DNA of 46,353 bases, from positions 151,206 to 197,558 of the forward strand of contig BFEA01000473.1 of the NCBI GenBank assembly GCA_003427395.1, in the 5' to 3' direction. This document shows, piece after piece, positions 40,944 through 46,353 of this stretch. Positions within the stretch are counted from its first letter, which is position 1. Each line of letters begins with the position of its first letter. This DNA comes from Chara braunii (Eukaryota; Streptophyta; Charophyceae; Charales; Characeae). The notes below the pieces were generated by a model. It ran no database searches. It was not told the DNA's origin and worked only from the letters and a program-made list of their open reading frames with translations. The position numbers and the translations under genes were made by a program.

Positions 40944-43900
40944 CCGGGTTCCGAGCTTTGACTTCAACTACGGTAGCGAAGATCAGAACCATGATGGCAA
41001 TGGCAGTGATGGCAGGAGCGAGGTAACGAGGACGATTGTGGTGGAACGATGGCAGTGATCATAAGAGGGGATTGTTGACCACCGGTGTAGCAGCGAGATC
41101 CGGTAAGATCCGCTTTTGTTTACCCTCTCCTTTCAATCCAGTGCNCCNCCCCCCCCCCCCCGCGCTCATCATAGCAAGCACTTGTCAAATACTACGAGGA
41201 TGGTTGTATGGCGAAGGCGACCATTACCATGAAGACTGTGAACACCCAGCTGATCGTGAACGCTGCCACCTCACCTAATGTGAAGCAGACTACCTCGCTC
41301 ACGAAGAAGAAAACCTCCTTGATGATCGAATTATGGTAATCGTAACGAATCGAGGCGCGCTGCGCTCCTCTAGCCCTCTCAATCAGGTAAAATAAAAATG
41401 AGTCTGCCCTAAAAAAATGGGAAGATACATTGCCATATTTTAACAGCGCGCAGCATCTGCTAGTTGAACCGGACCAACTGCTGCCCAGATCCCAATTCTG
41501 ACGTGACGAATGCGTTCAGAATGATCCAAAACCCCCGCTTAGCATCCTTATTTGTCAAAAACGACGAGGAACGACCGAGTAAACTAGTTTTTAATCCCGT
41601 TCGCTCTTCTTCCCCACACCCTCCGCACAGTCGCATTCTCTTCTATCTCCTCATACACACCTTCTCCCACCATTCTGACCTCACCAATGGATGCGTCCGA
41701 GGCTAAAACGTTGGAAATGAATCTTCACTTGCCCGTTTGCATCGAGGAACAGGAGTGAAGCATCTTCTTCCCTCTCACCATACCTGTTTCTCTTATCTCT
41801 GCCACCACCTCGCGCACGTTTCTTTGCTATTCTCTCTCTCTACTCACTCTCTTCTGAAACCAACTTCATAATTGAGTTGGTGTGCCTCAAAACCTCAGTT
41901 TCAACTCTTCCCTTGCCCAGTTTCGTTATGAAACGGGCAGGATGTGAGTTTCCCACTACTTCATGCCCACTCCCTCCACCTTCGTCAGTTTCCTTGTTCT
42001 CTCTCCTACATCCAGACCTGACCCCGGCCAGGTTCACCCGGCCAGGTTCACTCGTCTTCCTTCGCCTGCTCCATTTCCCTCTCTCTTGCCTTTACCGCTG
42101 CCTTACCGCCTTTTTCTCCTCTTCTGTCAATCTTACCTTTGCTTCGTCTTCTTCCTCATTTCCCTCGACGTCCTTTCTTTTCCCCAATTGTTCTTTGTGC
42201 AGCCGGGTGCAACGAAGACTGACAACTCCGAGTTCAGCCTCCTTCAGAAAGAGAAAAAAAACTTTGAAAGGGACCAGCCAACAATTGGCTCGATAAGTCC
42301 TCGTCCCTATTCCCAAGTCCGACAACCGTTTTGCCTGTACGTGCCGTCGTGAGCCAGTTCAAGTGGAAAACTGCTGCTGGCCGGTTCAATTAGTCTTTTG
42401 CCCCTATACCACCACCCGATGAACGAGTCACCTGTCAATATCCCACCAGGCTCGTAACACAGTCCCCTCTGGTTGTGCCTTGCCCAGGCACAGTCTAGCT
42501 CCTCTAGGCCCCAATGGGCAAGCTCATGCTCAAACCCTCCGGCAACAAATCATGGATGGCCAACGGTGCATGTGCAGGAGGTCCCTACCACTCATAATTA
42601 TGCTTATGCTGCCTCGTGGGTTGTACGCCCATAGGCTCACCCACACATTGATCCTCGTCGGTTTATGTTCTTGAGACATGGAGGATAGAGGAATTTCGTC
42701 AGCATCCCGAACACGCAGGAACCCAAAAGGGCCCGCCAAAGAGAGGCTCGTGCTCAAGGTCATCAACTGCCGTGATGGCCACTCGTGGAGATTTCCACCG
42801 CTCCCCATCATAATGCTGTCCTCAGCAGCCCATGGTCGGGAGCACTCCACGTTCAATGAAAGGGGTGACAATGCGGTCATCACCCCCTTTTCCGTTTCTC
42901 CCTCGGCAATTCAAGCACTTGCTAATTTTCTTTTCAAAGTTATTTTCCTCCTCCCCTCATGGTAGATTCTTTGCTCCGGTCCATCGTATGTATTTTAGCT
43001 CCGCGAACTTACGTCCGTAATTCAATAGTTCACGGACGCACCATTTGAGGTTGGTCGTTGGTTCCGCCATCGGTCTCGGAGCCGGTTTCCAGCCTGGTCA
43101 ACAGACGGGACCTTAAGAAAGGAGGAAAAAAAATATATATAATAATAATAATAATAAAAAAAATAGTGGAACCGCAGAGCACGAGGACCCGCCGACACCC
43201 TCCTAATCTTGTCAGTCGGACCCAGGCCCGGGCCCGTCTGGCAAAACCAAGGGGGATAGTAACTTAAGACCCTCAACCCCTCAGTCTCCGTAGGCCACAC
43301 TCCATTGCCGCATCGCCGCTTGCTGGCCTCGAACCCCAAACGTGTTGCTTCGAAGTCCTGTACTGTAACGAATAGAACTAAGCCCAAGGCTGAACTAAGC
43401 AGTCGCGAAGTTGCATATAAACTATCTCGGGATTGTGTCTAGGCTCACTGGTTCAAACCAAGCCTTTGCCTCGACCAACCGGCTAGTCTCCCGACCGCCA
43501 GATGACGCCGTTCATGCCTAGGTTCGTAGTCGTCCGACACAATGGTCATCGGACACACTATACCATCGCCGAGAGCTCCCGGTTTCCCTCAAGCTAGGTT
43601 CGAAAAACCGCGCCTTTCCATGCGTCACCAAACACAGTCTTCCCGCGTGTGGAAAAGATAAGGTATTTTATCTTCTTTGCAACAAGCCCCGCCAGAGGCC
43701 GAACTAGTTGGGACGTAAAGCTGGTTTTTGTAATACAAAAAAAAAATATAACCAAAAAATAAAACTTCAGAAGGAAAGGGTTAACCAGACCCTATCGTTC
43801 TGGTGCCTTCCGCCAGCCTAGAATTGCCACTAACGAAACGGTCATCTCATTGTGCTACGTAATAATGCTAGCCCCACATACTCTCTAAGTCTCTCATATT

Positions 43901-44044
43901 CAATTCAGACTCTCGCCAAAAGCAAGGTTGGCGAGGTGGGCACCCTGACGGTATTTGTCCCATCATCGTGTTACGTTGATCAAGGACGCACCCAGTGCGA
44001 TCTTTAAAAAGGACGGCAAATACCCTTGTAAGGGTGTTTGCTAC
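40944..44044. other. Right flank, no supported gene
   Basis: About 3.1 kb. Two ambiguous bases (41145, 41148) precede a C run, marking uncertain sequence. A stretch at 41170-41395 has codon-like order (GEGDHYHEDCEHPADRERCH, then a stop), but I recognise no protein. 41600-42350 is pyrimidine-rich and gives Ser/Leu/Pro-rich frames that are probably meaningless. 43130-43165 is an AT-rich microsatellite. It does not continue the integrase relic that ends at 9784. Confidence 0.5.
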
Positions 44045-44466
44045 GACAGCACTGTGTTACAGTAGAATGACGACGATGGCTATAGACCCGTGGAGTTCAT
44101 GTCCGCTAGGCTGCCTTCAGAGAAAGTAGCAGCCTCCACGCATGAGAGAGAACTCTACACTCTCAGGCATGTATTAGATCATTGGAGACATTACGTGCTT
44201 TGGAGGCACTGTCTACTCAGATCATGAAACTCTGAGATGGCTTAAGACACAAGCCAAAATGACGCCCAAATTGACAAGGTGGGCAACAGAGATAGACCGG
44301 TTTCAATTTGAATTCAAGCCCGTTAGCCGATACTCCAAGTAGAAGGGCTGATTACTTTGGAGCAATCGTGCATTATCTGGACATAGGGGTAGATCTACAA
44401 CATAAAATAAAAGATCCATACGCTTAGGACCTGATCTACAGTGATCTCCTGAAAAAGCGAAGATAG
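44045..44466 (+). pseudogene. Ty3/gypsy RNase H and connection relic
   Basis: VLQ, a stop, then NDDDGYRPVEFMSARLPSEK and ERELYTLRHVLDHWRHYVL; after a shift near 44200, VYSDHETLRWLKTQAKMTPK and LTRWATEIDRFQFEFKPV. This is the second half of an RNase H domain. A stop follows, then RADYFGAIVHYLDIGVDLQ and DLIYSDLLKKR, the linker normally found before the integrase zinc finger. Several stops and shifts make it dead. It is on the plus strand, opposite to the integrase relic at 8527-9784, so it belongs to another insertion. Confidence 0.85.
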
Positions 44467-45549
44467 CGAACCAGATCATAAACCACAAACAGGCCTTTGT
44501 GAGGATTGAGCCCTCAAGTAGGGGCCTTGCCATGATGTACATATTATGGGCTAAGGCCCCAGCAAGCCCAGTGCCCGCCCTAAGTGAAGGCGGGCCACCA
44601 AATCAACAAGAGCCCTCTGTGCCAACATTTCACGAAGTGGGGTCTATACAGTTGCAGCACGCCAGTTGGTTGGAGTGCACCGAGTCTCGGATTTCAGCAA
44701 ATGCTGATATGCCCAGGGCCTCTGAGTTAGTTAGGCCCTGGGCACTCGAACGTGAGGCCGACAATGCATGCTGGGTAGAGAGGCCGAAAATGCCAAGGGG
44801 AAATCGGCCCACTGTCTGAATCTGGTCGCAGGCCTTGATGAAGGAGGCGCAACTGCATTGCCCGGGGCCCAACTGTATCGAGTTGGCTTCAGCCTCTGGG
44901 CCCCGGTCAAAGGCTGAAGGGAGGCCGCCCACACACTGCATTGGCGTATAGGCAAGCAGGGCGAGGCAGCGGGCATCTTGGCCAATGCTGGCATATGCGG
45001 GCACGCTGCGCGGATGCAAGTGTGCAGCGCTATGCAGAGCAGCGTTGCGCTAAGACAGAGCAGGCCAGCGCTAGGCGGTAGGGCGCTGCCTGCGTGCAGG
45101 GCACTGGCGGCCATAGCCGGGCCGCATGAGGGTGCAGGGGAGGTGAGGGCGAAGGTGGTACTTCGGAGGTGAAGGGCGTTGTGTGGGTAACAAGGGAGAG
45201 TGTGGGGAAGAGGACACGTACCTGGTGATGGTGGAGGTCTGCATTGGTGTTGACATCATCACTCGCTGGTAGTCAAGTTGTCTGGTTGCTGTTCATCGCT
45301 GTAGTTGTAGGATAGGCTGTAGAGTAGATAGGGCGCCTTGCGCCATTCACAAGAGAGAGCTACATTTGGGTTATGCTGTTGGTGTTGCCCTGGTGGGCAT
45401 GAACATTGACTCACGATTCTTCTGTATCATTCTCAATGGGATGGTTACTCGATTCCATGTGCTATCCACTTTGGCTTTGAATACTTGGACTTCAGTGTGA
45501 TTTTGCATTCTGGATTTCTGTGCTTCGTCGATACTCATGTTCCTTGCAA
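44467..45549 (+). other. GC-rich flank, possibly an LTR body
   Basis: No credible gene. If the primer-binding site at 45553 is real, the sequence immediately upstream to GCA at 45547-45549 is the 3' end of a 5' LTR. Its left end was not found. Confidence 0.3.
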
Positions 45550-45552
45550 TTT

Positions 45553-45564
45553 GGTATCGGAGCT
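45553..45564 (+). promoter_or_regulatory. Possible primer-binding site (initiator tRNA-Met type)
   Basis: TGGTATCGGAGC differs by one base from TGGTATCAGAGC, the widespread plant LTR-element site complementary to the initiator Met tRNA. It lies three bases after a CA dinucleotide, the usual LTR end. The downstream 45565-46353 shows no recognised gag within the window. Confidence 0.5.
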
Positions 45565-46353
45565 GGTTTGATCGCCACTTACCTTTGGCACGCTGGCGTT
45601 ATACAGACTTGGTGCGTTGATGATGCTTCTTCGCAGTGGGTACTCGTGACGTCAGGCTACACTAGGTGCACACCCTGGGTAGAGACGGGTGCACCGGAAG
45701 GCTATTGACGACATTATTAGTCGTGGGATATAGCAGAATGTTTGATTGGTGATGAGAGCATGCTGATGTGGCATTGGACTAAGGTCGCACTGCATTGCGT
45801 TGTGGGTGGTATCGAGGTTATGACTGGTCATCAAATGCAACATCAGCTCAATTGGTGAGAAATCTGTGGTTGGGGGCAGCTATCTCCAGGTATGTTGATC
45901 CCTTACCTTATCTACTCTCTCAAATCTCTTCTTACCGTGAGGAAGTGAGTCCAACTTGAAAGTCCTCTCTTTTGGTGAGGTGTCGTGAGCGCGCTACCTT
46001 GAGAGACGACAATCTTCCGGGAAGCATCTGGAAGGAGAAAGGGCGGTGCCTCTGAAAGGCCCTGGTCGAAGCACTTGGGTCATGGTCACCATGCCAACCC
46101 ACAGGGAGTAGTACACGCATGCGATGGCTGCTGTCCTGTTTGGCACTTGCTGCGCTGATAGAAGTTCTTCCGAGTGTGCCAGCCCATGATAGACGCTCAC
46201 CAGACCGTCTATAAATATTTTTGGTTGGGAGTTCATTGTGAATCTGGCTGTGATCGTCGTCCTGACTGCGACGTTAAATAATTCCTGAAGAGATGGGGGC
46301 GCTCTATAAATTCCTCCTGATCAGCCAGATCACATGGACAGGAAGGCTCGTCG
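45565..46353. other. Window end, no supported gene
   Basis: Short frames only. The minus-strand frame at 45994-46236 (80 codons) starts at an ATG but matches no family I know. This could be the leader of the element whose primer site is at 45553. Confidence 0.4.

Noticed and set aside
41877-42352. Pro/Ser/Leu-rich frames of 130-139 codons in the right flank
   Set aside because: They overlap in two frames in pyrimidine-rich DNA and show no domain.
45994-46236. 80-codon minus-strand frame at the window end
   Set aside because: Starts with ATG but has no recognised motif, no neighbour supporting it, and chance length.

Overview
The window looks like repeat-dominated nuclear DNA from a plant-lineage eukaryote. 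The two ordinary Ty3/gypsy relics at 8.5-9.8 kb and 44.0-44.5 kb resemble the retroelement proteins of charophyte algae such as Chara. That assignment rests on recognition of protein style, not on a search. I see no host gene I can support, no rRNA or tRNA gene, and no CRISPR array. Almost everything is transposon-derived.

Layout. Positions 1-357 are the 3' internal end of a giant LTR retroelement (element 1), with short tandem repeats and a polypurine tract. Positions 358-8057 are its 3' LTR, which breaks off in a (CT)n run. Positions 8058-9784 are relics: a low-complexity gag-like fragment on the plus strand and a decayed Ty3/gypsy integrase on the minus strand. Positions 9785 to about 40943 are a second, nearly complete giant element of the same family (element 2), about 31 kb long. 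It has a 5' LTR (9785 to about 17655), an internal region of about 17 kb, and a 3' LTR (34659 to about 40943). Positions 40944-46353 are flank holding an RNase H relic (44045-44466) and a possible LTR/primer-binding-site junction of another element (about 45549).

Element 2, internal region. After a leader of about 1.7 kb come four tandem, strongly diverged copies (A-D, 19400-23020) of a protein I do not recognise; only D is uninterrupted. Then come gag (23347 to about 24490, frameshifted, with a damaged zinc knuckle), a retropepsin ORF (24790-25896, active site D-R-G instead of D-S/T-G), and pol in the order RT-RNase H-integrase (26237-29487). Pol keeps its main catalytic residues but carries one in-frame TAG and one frameshift. 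Two acidic, unrecognised reading frames follow (29752-30318 and 30481-30915), then about 3.7 kb of non-coding DNA with several tandem repeats, then a polypurine tract.

The LTRs are the second unusual part. Their first ~3.5 kb is a string of short, often perfect inverted repeats, with at least one compensatory base-pair change between copies. It is built from two related modules about 1.43 kb apart. A pyrimidine tract, long tandem arrays and a conserved 3' segment follow. The arrays differ between LTR copies. The element's coding damage and the roughly 7% difference between its LTRs (hand count over the first ~245 bases) suggest it is not a recent insertion and is probably not autonomous now.
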